Assembly: GCA_031253365.1 (NCBI GenBank)
Contig: JAIRWE010000007.1
Coordinates: 1-22,773, forward strand
Origin: Oscillospiraceae bacterium
GTDB lineage: Bacteria; Bacillota; Clostridia; Oscillospirales; Ruminococcaceae
Direction: 5' to 3'
DNA length: 22,773 bases
Shown here: piece after piece, positions 1-7,777 of the stretch
How positions within the stretch are numbered: the stretch's first letter is position 1
Layout: each line of letters starts with the position of its first letter
The notes under the pieces: generated by a model
The model's database searches: none
Told to the model about the DNA's origin: nothing
Seen by the model: the letters and a program-made list of their open reading frames with translations, nothing else
Program-made: the position numbers and the translations under genes

Positions 1-438
1 GATTTGGTGTGCGGAGCGGTGGCGGCAAAGGCGTTTTATTCCTCGCCCTGCATAGCCGCCGATTTGGGAACGGTTACGAAGGTTATGGCGATAGACAAGG
101 ACGGGGCGTTAATCGGCGGCGTCCTCGCGCCAGGCGTGGGAATCAGCTTTGAGGCAATGGCGGGGAAAACCGCGCTTTTGCCGCTCGTGGGGGCGGAGCG
201 CGTTGAAAAAATCATAGGAACGAACACGATTGACTGTATGCGCGCCGGGATATTATACGGCACGGCGTGTATGCTCGACGGTTTGATTCAACGCTTCGAG
301 GAGCGGCTGGGCGGCTGCTTTGTCGTCGCGACGGGCGGCTTCGCGCCGTTGGTCGCGCCGTACTGCAAACGCGCCGTTACCGTGAACGGCGGGCTTGTTT
401 CGCACGGGCTGAGAATAATATACGAAAAGAACAGATAA
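1..438 (+). CDS. coaX: Type III pantothenate kinase, C-terminal part (5' end outside window)
   Basis: CoaX phosphorylates pantothenate in the first step of coenzyme A synthesis, in the cytoplasm. The frame is open from base 1, so the gene starts upstream; about 145 of the usual 250-260 residues are present. Visible family features are the start of a DLVCGAVAA segment (the GAD-R region of the family), ADLGTVTKV matching the conserved D-GT-T phosphate-binding segment, GGVLAPGV, and ATGGFAPLV near the end, all typical of the ASKHA-fold type III enzymes and not of CoaA. It ends with TAA at 436-438, 67 bases before a vitamin transporter S component. That pairing suggests uptake and phosphorylation of the same vitamin. 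Family call is firm; activity is inferred. Confidence 0.9.
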   Translation, partial: DLVCGAVAAKAFYSSPCIAADLGTVTKVMAIDKDGALIGGVLAPGVGISFEAMAGKTALLPLVGAERVEKIIGTNTIDCMRAGILYGTACMLDGLIQRFEERLGGCFVVATGGFAPLVAPYCKRAVTVNGGLVSHGLRIIYEKNR

Positions 439-505
439 GGCGGTTTCCGAAAGGCGTTACACCCGGTGTTACGGGGTGACAGCATATAGTAAGGAAGGTA
501 TTGTT

Positions 506-1123
506 ATGGCAAAAGAAAAAAAGGGCAGGGCGATTTCGAAAGGAACGCTCATGCTGGTTCAAACGGCGATTCTCGCGGCGCTCATGCTGGTTCTCAACGG
601 CACGGGGCTCGGGTATTTGAAAATCGGCGTCTTTTCGCTAACCGTTATGTTGGCGCCCGTGATAATCGGCGCGATTACGGTCGGGAAAACGGCGGGGGTG
701 TTGCTCGGGGCGGTGTTCGGCGCGACCGTGCTGACACTGCCCGAAACGCAGCTTTTTATGAGCGTCAGCCTGCCGTTCACGCTTGTCCTGTGCGTCGGGA
801 GGGGCTTGCTGTTGGGGTTTTTGTGCGGGCTGATGTTCGAGGGGTTCAAGAAAATCGATAAGACGCGGCTGTGGTCGTTCGGGGCGGCGGGGCTGCTCAC
901 CGCGCTGCTGAACACGGTTGTAACCATAGGCGGCATAGCCTTGATTTTCGGTTCTAACCCGACGGTTTTGGAGGCGCTCGGAATGAGCGGTTTCAGCAAG
1001 GCGAAGGTTTTTACCGCTTTTATTTCGCTTGTGGGCGTTCAGGCGGTTATCGAAGCGTTCTTATGTACGTTTATAGCCGCGGCAATCGCGAAACCCGTAA
1101 CGGTTTATGTTAATAAGGCATAG
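506..1123 (+). CDS. ECF transporter S component, probably pantothenate (PanT-like)
   Basis: A 205-residue, very hydrophobic protein with about six membrane segments. The stretch LAPVIIGAITVGKTAGVLLG followed by a second glycine-rich helix is typical of substrate-binding S components of energy-coupling factor vitamin transporters, which work with shared EcfA/EcfA'/EcfT not found here. The start chosen is ATG at 506, preceded by AAGGAAGG at 491-498 with 7-base spacing; an in-frame ATG-like extension to 476 lacks such a site. The stop lies 10 bases before the mfd ATG. The neighbour coaX suggests pantothenate as substrate; this is inference from context, since S components for different vitamins are hard to tell apart by eye. 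Confidence 0.8.
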   Translation: MAKEKKGRAISKGTLMLVQTAILAALMLVLNGTGLGYLKIGVFSLTVMLAPVIIGAITVGKTAGVLLGAVFGATVLTLPETQLFMSVSLPFTLVLCVGRGLLLGFLCGLMFEGFKKIDKTRLWSFGAAGLLTALLNTVVTIGGIALIFGSNPTVLEALGMSGFSKAKVFTAFISLVGVQAVIEAFLCTFIAAAIAKPVTVYVNKA

Positions 1124-1133
1124 GCGCACGCAA

Positions 1134-4100
1134 ATGGACTTTTTTCAAACCGTCGCCGAACGGCTCCCCGAATACAGGGAGCTTGTTCGGCAAATACAAA
1201 GCGAGAACCCGTCGCCGTGCGCGGTTGCGGGTCTTTCGCGCGTGCATAAGGCGCATTTCACGGCGGCGCTGTCACGCGAGCGGATTGAAACGCCTCTGCT
1301 GGTTTTGGTCGAAGCCGAAAACGAAGCCGTGCGGCTGTGCGACGATATAAACGCCTTCCTGTTTTCGGACGGGCAGGCGGATTCGGCGATGGTTTACCCG
1401 ATGAAGGACTTGAACCTGATTTGCGCGCGCGCCGTTTCCTCGGAATACGAACATCGCCGCTTGGCGGTTTTATCCGCGCTGATTGCGAAAGAGCGGCCGG
1501 CGGTCGTCGTGGCGACGGCGCAGGCGGCGGCGCAGACGACGGTTTCGCCCGGCGAGCTGGCGGACGGCGTGATAAGCGCGGAAAAAGACGGCGAGCTGAA
1601 CGTCGACGCCCTGCTCCCGCGCTTGGTCGAAGGCGGGTATACGCGCTGCGACATGATTGAGGGCGCGGGGCAGTTTTCGGTTCGCGGCTCGATAACGGAC
1701 ATTTTCCCCGTGAACGCGAAAGCCCCCGTCAGGATTGACCTGTGGGGCGACACGGTCGAAAGGATAACGCTGTTCGACATCGAAACCCAGCGAAGCGTGA
1801 GCGAGGTCGGCGAAATCCGTATCCCGCCCGCCTTCGAGTTTTCCGAATCCGCCACGCTTTTCGATTATGTGAAAAGGGTTATCGTCTGCGAAAGCGCGAA
1901 CTGCGCCGAACAATTCCGCGCCGCGCGGGAAACGCTGAAAGAAGACATAAAGTTAGCCCTCGAAAAAGAAGGGCTTTCGGGGGACGGCAAATATATGCTG
2001 TCAAAGTCCGAATACGACGCACTCCTTAAAAAACACGGCGCGGTTTATTTCGACACGTTCTCGCGCCGCGCCGGTTCGGTGAACGTAAACGCGGCGCAGC
2101 TTCCGGCGTGGAACGGCGAGTACAAACAGCTTAAAGAGGACGTCGCCTCCTACATCGGGAACGGCTACGCCATGACGATATTCGCGGGGACGGAAAAAGC
2201 GGCGCGCCGCCTCGCCGCGGATTTGCGCGACGACGGGTTCGCCGCGGATTTTTCGCAAAGCCCGAAGAAGATTTACGCGAAGCGCGTCTATGTGATTCAA
2301 GGAACGCTGAGCGCGGGTTACGATTACCCGGCGCAGCGGCTCGCCGCCGTAACCCACACGGGCGTTTCCGAAAAAACGCGGCGCGGCGGCGCGGCGAACG
2401 ATTTCAAAAAACCGCTGAAAAAGAAAAAAGCCGAAGAAATACGCTCGCTCACGGAGATAAAAGAAGGCGATTACGTCGTTCACGACAACTACGGAATAGG
2501 GATATTTGAAGGCGTCACAAACCTGACGAGCGACAACGTGAGCAAGGATTATATCAAAATCCGCTACGCGGGCGGCGACGCGCTTTACGTCCCCGTGACG
2601 CAGCTGGACTATATCGCCCGCTACATAGGGAACACCGATTCCGTCAGCTTGAAGCTGTCGAAGCTGAGGACGGACAGCTGGCAGAAAGCCAGGACGAAGG
2701 CGAAAAAAGCCGCCGAGGAGCTGGCGGAGGAGTTAATCGAGTTATACTCCAAGCGAATGAGGAGCGAGGGGCACGCCTTCGCCCGCGATACCCGCGAGCA
2801 GGAGGAGTTCGAGAACCGGTTCGGTTATGTCGAAACGGACGACCAGATAAGCTGCGCGGGGGAAATCAAGCGCGATATGCAGAAAAAACAGCCCATGGAC
2901 AGGCTGCTTTGCGGGGACGTGGGCTTCGGGAAGACCGAGGTGGCTTTGCGCGCCGCGTTCAAGTGCGTTATGGAGGGTATGCAGTGCGCTTTGCTGTGTC
3001 CGACGACGGTGCTGGCTTGGCAGCACTATCAGACGGCGCTGCTGCGAATGGAGGGGTTCCCCGTCAACATCGAGCTGCTTTCGCGGTTCCGCTCGGAAAA
3101 GGAGCAAAGGCGGATTCTTGAAAAACTTGAAAGCGGCGTGATAGATTTCGTTGTAGGAACGCACAGGTTGGTCGGCAAAGACGTGAGGTTCAAGAACCTC
3201 GGGCTGGTGATTATCGACGAGGAACAGCGGTTCGGGGTTTCGCAAAAGGAGAAGCTGAAAGAGGCGTTTATCGGCACGGACGTCCTTACGCTGTCCGCCA
3301 CGCCCATTCCGCGAACGCTCAACATGGCGATGACGGGGATAAGGGATATGAGCGTGATTGAAACCCCGCCCCACGACCGTATGCCCGTTACCACTTATGT
3401 GGCGGAGCACGACGAGGCGGTCGTCGTCGCGGCGATTAACAAGGAACTGAGGCGGGCGGGGCAGGTCTATTATGTCCACAACCGCGTGGAAAGCATATAT
3501 TCTCGTGCCGCGAAGCTGGGGGAGCTTTGCCCCGACGCGGTTATCGGAACGGCGCACGGCAAAATGAACGAGGAGAAACTTTTAAGGGTCTGGCGGCAGC
3601 TTTTGGATCGCGAAATAGACGTTCTCGTTTGCACGACGCTGATTGAAACGGGGGTGGACGTCCCCAACGTAAACACGCTGATTGTCGAGAACGCCGACGC
3701 CATGGGCTTGGCGCAGCTGCATCAGTTAAGGGGCAGGGTGGGCAGGACAAACCGCCGCGCCTACGCGTATTTCATGTTCGGGAAGGGCAAGGTTCTCACC
3801 GAAATAGCGGAAAAGCGGCTGAACGCCGTTCGCGAGTTCACGCGGTTCGGCGCGGGGTTCAAAATCGCCCTGCGCGACCTTGAAATACGCGGCGCGGGCA
3901 GCGTGCTGGGCGAAAGCCAGTCGGGGCATTTGTCGGCGGTGGGTTATGAAACCTATGTCAGGCTGCTGGGCGAGGCGGTCGCGGAGCTGACGGGCGGGAA
4001 AGCCCCGCCCGCGTCCTCCTTCGCGCGAGAGTGCGTGCTGGACTTAAAAATCGACGCGTATATCCCCGACAGTTATATTTCCAACCAGTCGCAAAGGATT

Positions 4101-4460
4101 TCGTGCTATAAAAAAATCGCTCAAATCCGCGACGAAGCGGACGCGAAGGACGTTATCGACGAGTTGACCGACCGCTACGGCGAAATTCCGCCGCCGGCGA
4201 AGGGGCTGCTCGACGTGGCGCGGCTTCGCAATGTCGCGTCAAAGCTCGGAATAAGCGAAATCACGCAGGTGAAGGACAAAATAATCCTGCACTGGGAAAC
4301 CCCCGATATGCGAAGGGTTTCAAACGCTTCAAAGACATTGCGCGGGCGGCTCACGCTCAACCTGACGGGGCGGCTCGGGCTGTCGCTCCGGCTCGCCCCG
4401 GGGGAAAGCGTCTTGGACGCGGCGAAAAAATTGATGAAACGGCTCGCCCTTGAAAATTAG
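1134..4460 (+). CDS. mfd: Transcription-repair coupling factor Mfd
   Basis: Mfd releases RNA polymerase stalled at lesions and recruits UvrA for excision repair. The 1109-residue protein has an N-terminal UvrB-like region, a CarD/RID polymerase-interaction domain near residues 440-540 (KEGDYVVHDNYGIGIFEG), then a RecG-like superfamily 2 translocase: Walker A GDVGFGKT at 594-601, DEEQ at 695-698, TLSATPIPRTL, and the TRG-region/motif VI block ending LRGRVGRTNRRAYAYF. The TRCF C-terminal domain follows. Length is slightly below the usual 1150-1180. ATG at 1134 gives the conserved-looking N-terminus MDFFQTVAERL; an in-frame ATG at 1107 has no ribosome site. It ends in TAG, overlapping the stop of the convergent membrane protein gene. 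Confidence 0.97.
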   Translation: MDFFQTVAERLPEYRELVRQIQSENPSPCAVAGLSRVHKAHFTAALSRERIETPLLVLVEAENEAVRLCDDINAFLFSDGQADSAMVYPMKDLNLICARAVSSEYEHRRLAVLSALIAKERPAVVVATAQAAAQTTVSPGELADGVISAEKDGELNVDALLPRLVEGGYTRCDMIEGAGQFSVRGSITDIFPVNAKAPVRIDLWGDTVERITLFDIETQRSVSEVGEIRIPPAFEFSESATLFDYVKRVIVCESANCAEQFRAARETLKEDIKLALEKEGLSGDGKYMLSKSEYDALLKKHGAVYFDTFSRRAGSVNVNAAQLPAWNGEYKQLKEDVASYIGNGYAMTIFAGTEKAARRLAADLRDDGFAADFSQSPKKIYAKRVYVIQGTLSAGYDYPAQRLAAVTHTGVSEKTRRGGAANDFKKPLKKKKAEEIRSLTEIKEGDYVVHDNYGIGIFEGVTNLTSDNVSKDYIKIRYAGGDALYVPVTQLDYIARYIGNTDSVSLKLSKLRTDSWQKARTKAKKAAEELAEELIELYSKRMRSEGHAFARDTREQEEFENRFGYVETDDQISCAGEIKRDMQKKQPMDRLLCGDVGFGKTEVALRAAFKCVMEGMQCALLCPTTVLAWQHYQTALLRMEGFPVNIELLSRFRSEKEQRRILEKLESGVIDFVVGTHRLVGKDVRFKNLGLVIIDEEQRFGVSQKEKLKEAFIGTDVLTLSATPIPRTLNMAMTGIRDMSVIETPPHDRMPVTTYVAEHDEAVVVAAINKELRRAGQVYYVHNRVESIYSRAAKLGELCPDAVIGTAHGKMNEEKLLRVWRQLLDREIDVLVCTTLIETGVDVPNVNTLIVENADAMGLAQLHQLRGRVGRTNRRAYAYFMFGKGKVLTEIAEKRLNAVREFTRFGAGFKIALRDLEIRGAGSVLGESQSGHLSAVGYETYVRLLGEAVAELTGGKAPPASSFARECVLDLKIDAYIPDSYISNQSQRISCYKKIAQIRDEADAKDVIDELTDRYGEIPPPAKGLLDVARLRNVASKLGISEITQVKDKIILHWETPDMRRVSNASKTLRGRLTLNLTGRLGLSLRLAPGESVLDAAKKLMKRLALEN

Positions 4461-6220
4461 TCGCGCGCGCCGTGCGGTTTAATCGACGATATTTTATATC
4501 CGTCGTCCGTCGCGACAAACGTGTAGTCAATCTTGTCGAGGCTGTCAATCATATAGGGGTAGACGTAAAACTCGACCGCGTCGCCGTCCTTGCTTTTGCT
4601 CCAATATCCGATTGTTTCACCGTAAAAATCGGTGATATACTCGTAATAGCTGTAATACTGCGCTTCGGCGACGGTCAGCGTAATACGCGAGCCGCCCGCT
4701 TCGACGCCGACAAGAACGGTTACGGGCGTATACTCGTACCCGTGCGCCGCCACGCGGAAATATTTGTCTTGCACGATAAAGCCTATTCCGGCGGCGGGGT
4801 CGAACACGATGTTATTCGACGAGGGCGCGAACAGGCTGTCATAGATTTCGCGCATATCGGAGATTCTTACGGTGTCGGGCCAAAACCCGTCGGGATAGTC
4901 GGGATAATAAAGGTACAGCTCTTCCTCGGTCATAAGCCCTTCGGCAATCATCTCTTCCGCCGTGAGGTATTTATCGGTCAGATACCAAGAGAGCATGGAC
5001 CAGCCCACTTTTACAAGACCTTTTTTCGCGTCGCCCGCCATGTAGCAGCGCCACTGCAACCGGTCAACCGTTTCCAAAAGCTGTTTTTCAAGCTCGCTCA
5101 AATTCGGGTCCGCTACGGGTATACCGCCTTCTTTCGGGGGATACGAGTCGGTAATCTCGCCGCCTTGCAAATTCTCAACGTCGAGTATGACAAACTTTCC
5201 TCCCGCGTAACTAAACGCCGCGCGGGAAAAGTCGCCGTACCAGCGTAAAAACGTACCCATCGCGCTGCTGAAATTCGGTAGCGTGATTAAATCGCTTCCG
5301 TCGCCGAACGTCAGCTTGAGCGTGCCGCTTCCCATGTGGCTGGAAACAAGTTCGCCGTCGCCGTCTTCAAAGCGCAGCCCGAACGGGGTCGCGACGGCCG
5401 TCACACCCGGACCTTTCAACAAAATCTCCGACGTGGGGCAGGGCGGCAGCCGTAAATTTATATCAAACAACGCCTGACCGTTGAAGGTGCCGGCTTGGCT
5501 GTTTGAATAAAACCCCAAGCCCGAAAACCCGAGTCTGAACCCGTCTTCGAGGTTTTGGTCCGGGCAGTATAAAGTGACGAGTGTGCGCGCCTTCCCGTTT
5601 TCGTCGAAAACGAAGGTTTCTACCGCGCTGAATATCGGATAACCGGTATCGTAAAGGACATTCACGTCAACGTCGCGCGGATACATCCCGACGCCCATTT
5701 GGTAAACCTTGTCGTCGCCGGGAACGAAAGGGAAAGGGGCTTCGTTCGCGGTGGACTCAAACTCCGGGTCCGCGCGCAGTTCAATCGCCGCCAGGGTAAA
5801 CTCGCCGTCGGAAGCCATTGCCGAAACGGTGATTTCCAGCCCGTCAAAGGTGTTTTCCGCGATATCACATTCGGGTATGAACGCCGTGCTTTTGAGCGCC
5901 TCCGCGTTTTCCGCCAACCCGTAGAACGCTTCCCACGCTTCCCCCGTTTCCCGCGATATTCCCGTGTCGTTTCCGCCCCCCGCTTGAATCGTACCCGGGG
6001 AATTAAGTTCGGGATTTCCGCCGCCCGGGTTATTCAGCGCCGCGTTCGCGAAATACGCCCCCGCGCCGATTACGAGAGCCGCCGCGACACACGCCGCCGC
6101 GACGGGCGAGCGGGTGCTTACCGACCGCTCCCGCGCCCTTTGTATGACCATATCGGCAAAACGGTTGTTTGAGCGACGGGGTTTTATGCCGTCGAACACT
6201 TTTTTAATCTCAGCTTTCAT
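4457..6220 (-). CDS. Putative anti-sigma factor, single-pass membrane protein
   Basis: A 587-residue protein with a basic cytoplasmic N-terminus (residues 1-38, about the size of a small sigma-binding segment), one membrane helix at about 39-61 (rich in Ala/Val, then FANAAL), a Gly/Asn/Pro-rich linker, and an extracytoplasmic region of about 500 residues. It overlaps the preceding ECF sigma gene by 11 bases and has a strong AAGGAGG site with 9-base spacing, so the two are translationally linked. Architecture and position are what is expected of an anti-sigma factor, but I do not recognise a named domain. The outer part contains a Tyr/Asp-rich C-terminal third (ELYLYYPDYPDGFWPD) and may be a sensor. 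Its TAA stop shares bases with the mfd stop. Confidence 0.75.
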   Translation of the reverse strand: MKAEIKKVFDGIKPRRSNNRFADMVIQRARERSVSTRSPVAAACVAAALVIGAGAYFANAALNNPGGGNPELNSPGTIQAGGGNDTGISRETGEAWEAFYGLAENAEALKSTAFIPECDIAENTFDGLEITVSAMASDGEFTLAAIELRADPEFESTANEAPFPFVPGDDKVYQMGVGMYPRDVDVNVLYDTGYPIFSAVETFVFDENGKARTLVTLYCPDQNLEDGFRLGFSGLGFYSNSQAGTFNGQALFDINLRLPPCPTSEILLKGPGVTAVATPFGLRFEDGDGELVSSHMGSGTLKLTFGDGSDLITLPNFSSAMGTFLRWYGDFSRAAFSYAGGKFVILDVENLQGGEITDSYPPKEGGIPVADPNLSELEKQLLETVDRLQWRCYMAGDAKKGLVKVGWSMLSWYLTDKYLTAEEMIAEGLMTEEELYLYYPDYPDGFWPDTVRISDMREIYDSLFAPSSNNIVFDPAAGIGFIVQDKYFRVAAHGYEYTPVTVLVGVEAGGSRITLTVAEAQYYSYYEYITDFYGETIGYWSKSKDGDAVEFYVYPYMIDSLDKIDYTFVATDDGYKISSIKPHGARD

Positions 6221-6713
6221 AAAGCGTTTCCTCCTTTTTCAGGTCAGCCGTCGAATAGGTTCTTTTAAGCTGCTCGCGCCCGCGCCCCAACCGCGTGGTC
6301 ACCGCCGTTTCGCTTATTTTCATAATCCGCGCTATTTCCTTGACGGGGTAATCCTCGTAATAATACATATAGATTACCGCCTTGTATTTCGGGGCAAGCC
6401 GCATAACGCAGTCAAAAAGCTCGCGGTTCGCGGCGTCTTGGTAACAGGGAACGTCGTCGCAGAGCAAATCCGCGCGCCGTTTCCGCCACGACGAGCGCAG
6501 CAGAGCCTTCGCGGCGTTGACGGTCACGCGCAAAAGCCACGCCTTCATGTGTTCGTCGTCGTTGAACCGCTTGTTTGACTGATACAGCTTTAAAAACACG
6601 TCCTGTGAAATATCCTCCGCGTCCTCACAGCTTCCGGTATAGCTGTAAGCGAGGCGGAACACCATCGTCCTGTGTTTGGCGACGGCGTCGCTTAATCTCG
6701 TTTCGTCCATCAT
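6210..6713 (-). CDS. ECF-type RNA polymerase sigma factor
   Basis: A 167-residue sigma-70 family protein with only regions 2 and 4, as in the extracytoplasmic-function class. Region 2 spans about residues 10-75, with DAEDISQDVFLKLYQ at 31-45 (core-binding and -10 recognition helices) and the MKAWLLRVTVNAA segment. Region 4 spans about 100-152, with YPVKEIARIMKISETAVTTR at 122-141 as the helix-turn-helix that reads the -35 element. The start is the first of two tandem ATG codons (6713), six bases after GAAAGGAG. It is followed with overlap by a membrane protein that probably holds it inactive until an outside signal. Targets are unknown; many such pairs autoregulate. Confidence 0.9.
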   Translation of the reverse strand: MMDETRLSDAVAKHRTMVFRLAYSYTGSCEDAEDISQDVFLKLYQSNKRFNDDEHMKAWLLRVTVNAAKALLRSSWRKRRADLLCDDVPCYQDAANRELFDCVMRLAPKYKAVIYMYYYEDYPVKEIARIMKISETAVTTRLGRGREQLKRTYSTADLKKEETLYES

Positions 6714-6739
6714 GATGAACTCCTTTCAGAAGGCCCTCA

Positions 6740-6768
6740 TATATAACACGCTTCGGCGGGGGGAAAAA
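6740..6768 (-). promoter_or_regulatory. Candidate promoter of the sigma/anti-sigma operon
   Basis: On the minus strand a TATATA box at 6740-6745 lies upstream of the sigma gene ribosome site. At 17-base spacing the -35 position (6763-6768) reads TTTTTC, far from TTGACA, so a specialised sigma such as the neighbouring ECF factor may be needed. The block from -10 back through GAAGCGTGTTAT is identical over 12 bases to the R-M promoter at 8574-8585, and both are preceded by a C-run. Confidence 0.35.
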
Positions 6769-6777
6769 TCACACACG

Positions 6778-6814
6778 AAAAAAAAAAAAAGCAACCCCCC
6801 GAAACCGCTTTTTT
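6778..6814 (-). terminator. Rho-independent terminator downstream of the methyltransferase (probably once of addBA)
   Basis: Read on the minus strand, AAAAAAGC (6814-6807) can pair with GCTTTTTT (6792-6785) across a 14-base G-rich loop, and the T tract continues to 6778, 13 T in all. The stem is A-U rich and therefore weak, but the T tract is strong. If the cassette and one 29-bp repeat are removed, this hairpin lies about 37 bases after the addA stop. Confidence 0.5.
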
Positions 6815-6828
6815 GTAAGGGAACAAAG

Positions 6829-6857
6829 CCGGGGGAAAGTCAACGCCGGTTCAGACC
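6829..6857. repeat. 29-bp direct repeat, left copy (R-M cassette boundary)
   Basis: A perfect copy of 8585-8613; it begins CCGGGGGAAAGTC and ends GCCGGTTCAGACC on the plus strand. The flanks differ on both sides. It contains the methyltransferase stop codon (complement of 6851-6853) and its last sense codon. On the minus strand it carries TTGACT, but no TATAAT follows at the proper spacing, so this copy is not a promoter. Confidence 0.95.
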
Positions 6858-7777
6858 AACATCTCTAACTGCTCAAATAAAAGTTGCGCCGTGCGCTTCG
6901 GATATTTTTCCTGCACTTTTTTAAGAAATCCATTGACCTCGGCGGGGTGGTTTTTCAAAAACCACTCTATATGATTGAGAACATACTCCTCCCTGATATT
7001 CTCGTCGTTTAAGTCGCTCGGGATTCTTGTCATACGTTCGTCTATGCTGTCAAATCCGATAAAAGGTCGTGACAACCGCTCTTGTGTCAGCTGCACATAT
7101 TCGGGCGTTATCTCCATTCCTATGCCGCGCCTGTCCGTTTGCTGGCAAACACGCAACGCCGTACCCGAACCGCAGAAAGGGTCTAAAACCAAATCGCCTT
7201 TATTTGTCGAAGCAAGAATCATTCTTTCAAACAACGCTTCCGGTTTTTGCGTCGGATGATTTTGGCGGTTGGCTTGACAATAGTGAACGTGCGAAAATTC
7301 CCACACGTTACCGGGGTTCGCCCCGCGCATGTTATTTACGCTCCTGTAATATTTTTGGGGGATACGCACGCTATCCAAGTTGAAAACGAAGTCTTTCGAT
7401 TTTGTGAACATCAGTATGTCGTCGTGACGAGGGCTGAACCCCCTTGTTTTGCCTATTCCCTGCGTATAAGTCCATGTAATCCACGAGTTAAACATCATGC
7501 CTAAATCTTGTTCCAGTATCTCGTAAATGCAGGAAATAAAACGGACGCCCATGAAAAGGTATATTGTTCCCGTTGGCTTTAACACTCGCTTTGATTGTGT
7601 CAGCCATTGCCGCGAAAAAGACAAATATTCATCGCGTGTGCGTTTATCGCTGTCGTTGCCGTAGTCTTTCGACAGATTATACGGCGGATCCGTGACAATC
7701 AAATCGACAGAACCGCTCTTGATGTTTTTCAGCAAATCAAGGCAGTTCCCTTGAAGGATTTCTATACTTTTATCCAT
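6851..7777 (-). CDS. Type II DNA methyltransferase, beta-type (N6-adenine or N4-cytosine)
   Basis: This enzyme transfers a methyl group from S-adenosylmethionine to an exocyclic amino group of DNA, protecting host sites from the partner nuclease. Of 308 residues, the catalytic motif IV TDPPYN is at 29-34, HPTQKP at 174-179 and the AdoMet-binding motif DPFCGSGT at 199-206, with GMEI at 220-223. Catalytic motif before cofactor motif, with the variable target-recognition region between them, defines the beta group. The C-terminal 60 or so residues after GFDSIDERM are an extension. The gene starts 16 bases inside the end of the nuclease gene and its stop codon lies in the left 29-bp repeat. Target sequence is not predictable by eye; DPPY allows either adenine or cytosine-N4. 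Confidence 0.92.
   Translation of the reverse strand: MDKSIEILQGNCLDLLKNIKSGSVDLIVTDPPYNLSKDYGNDSDKRTRDEYLSFSRQWLTQSKRVLKPTGTIYLFMGVRFISCIYEILEQDLGMMFNSWITWTYTQGIGKTRGFSPRHDDILMFTKSKDFVFNLDSVRIPQKYYRSVNNMRGANPGNVWEFSHVHYCQANRQNHPTQKPEALFERMILASTNKGDLVLDPFCGSGTALRVCQQTDRRGIGMEITPEYVQLTQERLSRPFIGFDSIDERMTRIPSDLNDENIREEYVLNHIEWFLKNHPAEVNGFLKKVQEKYPKRTAQLLFEQLEMLV

Noticed and set aside
456..480. Hairpin-like CACCC/GGGTG in the coaX-transporter gap
   Set aside because: The stem is only five pairs and no T tract follows, so terminator or riboswitch function is not supported.
1107..1133. In-frame upstream ATG for mfd
   Set aside because: It has no ribosome site, lies inside the end of the transporter gene and adds a basic peptide not expected for Mfd.
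2742..3557. A 271-codon minus-strand frame
   Set aside because: It lies inside the helicase core of mfd and has the composition of an antisense shadow.
4472..5248. A 258-codon plus-strand frame
   Set aside because: It is antisense to the anti-sigma-like gene, which has a ribosome site, a membrane helix and an operon partner.
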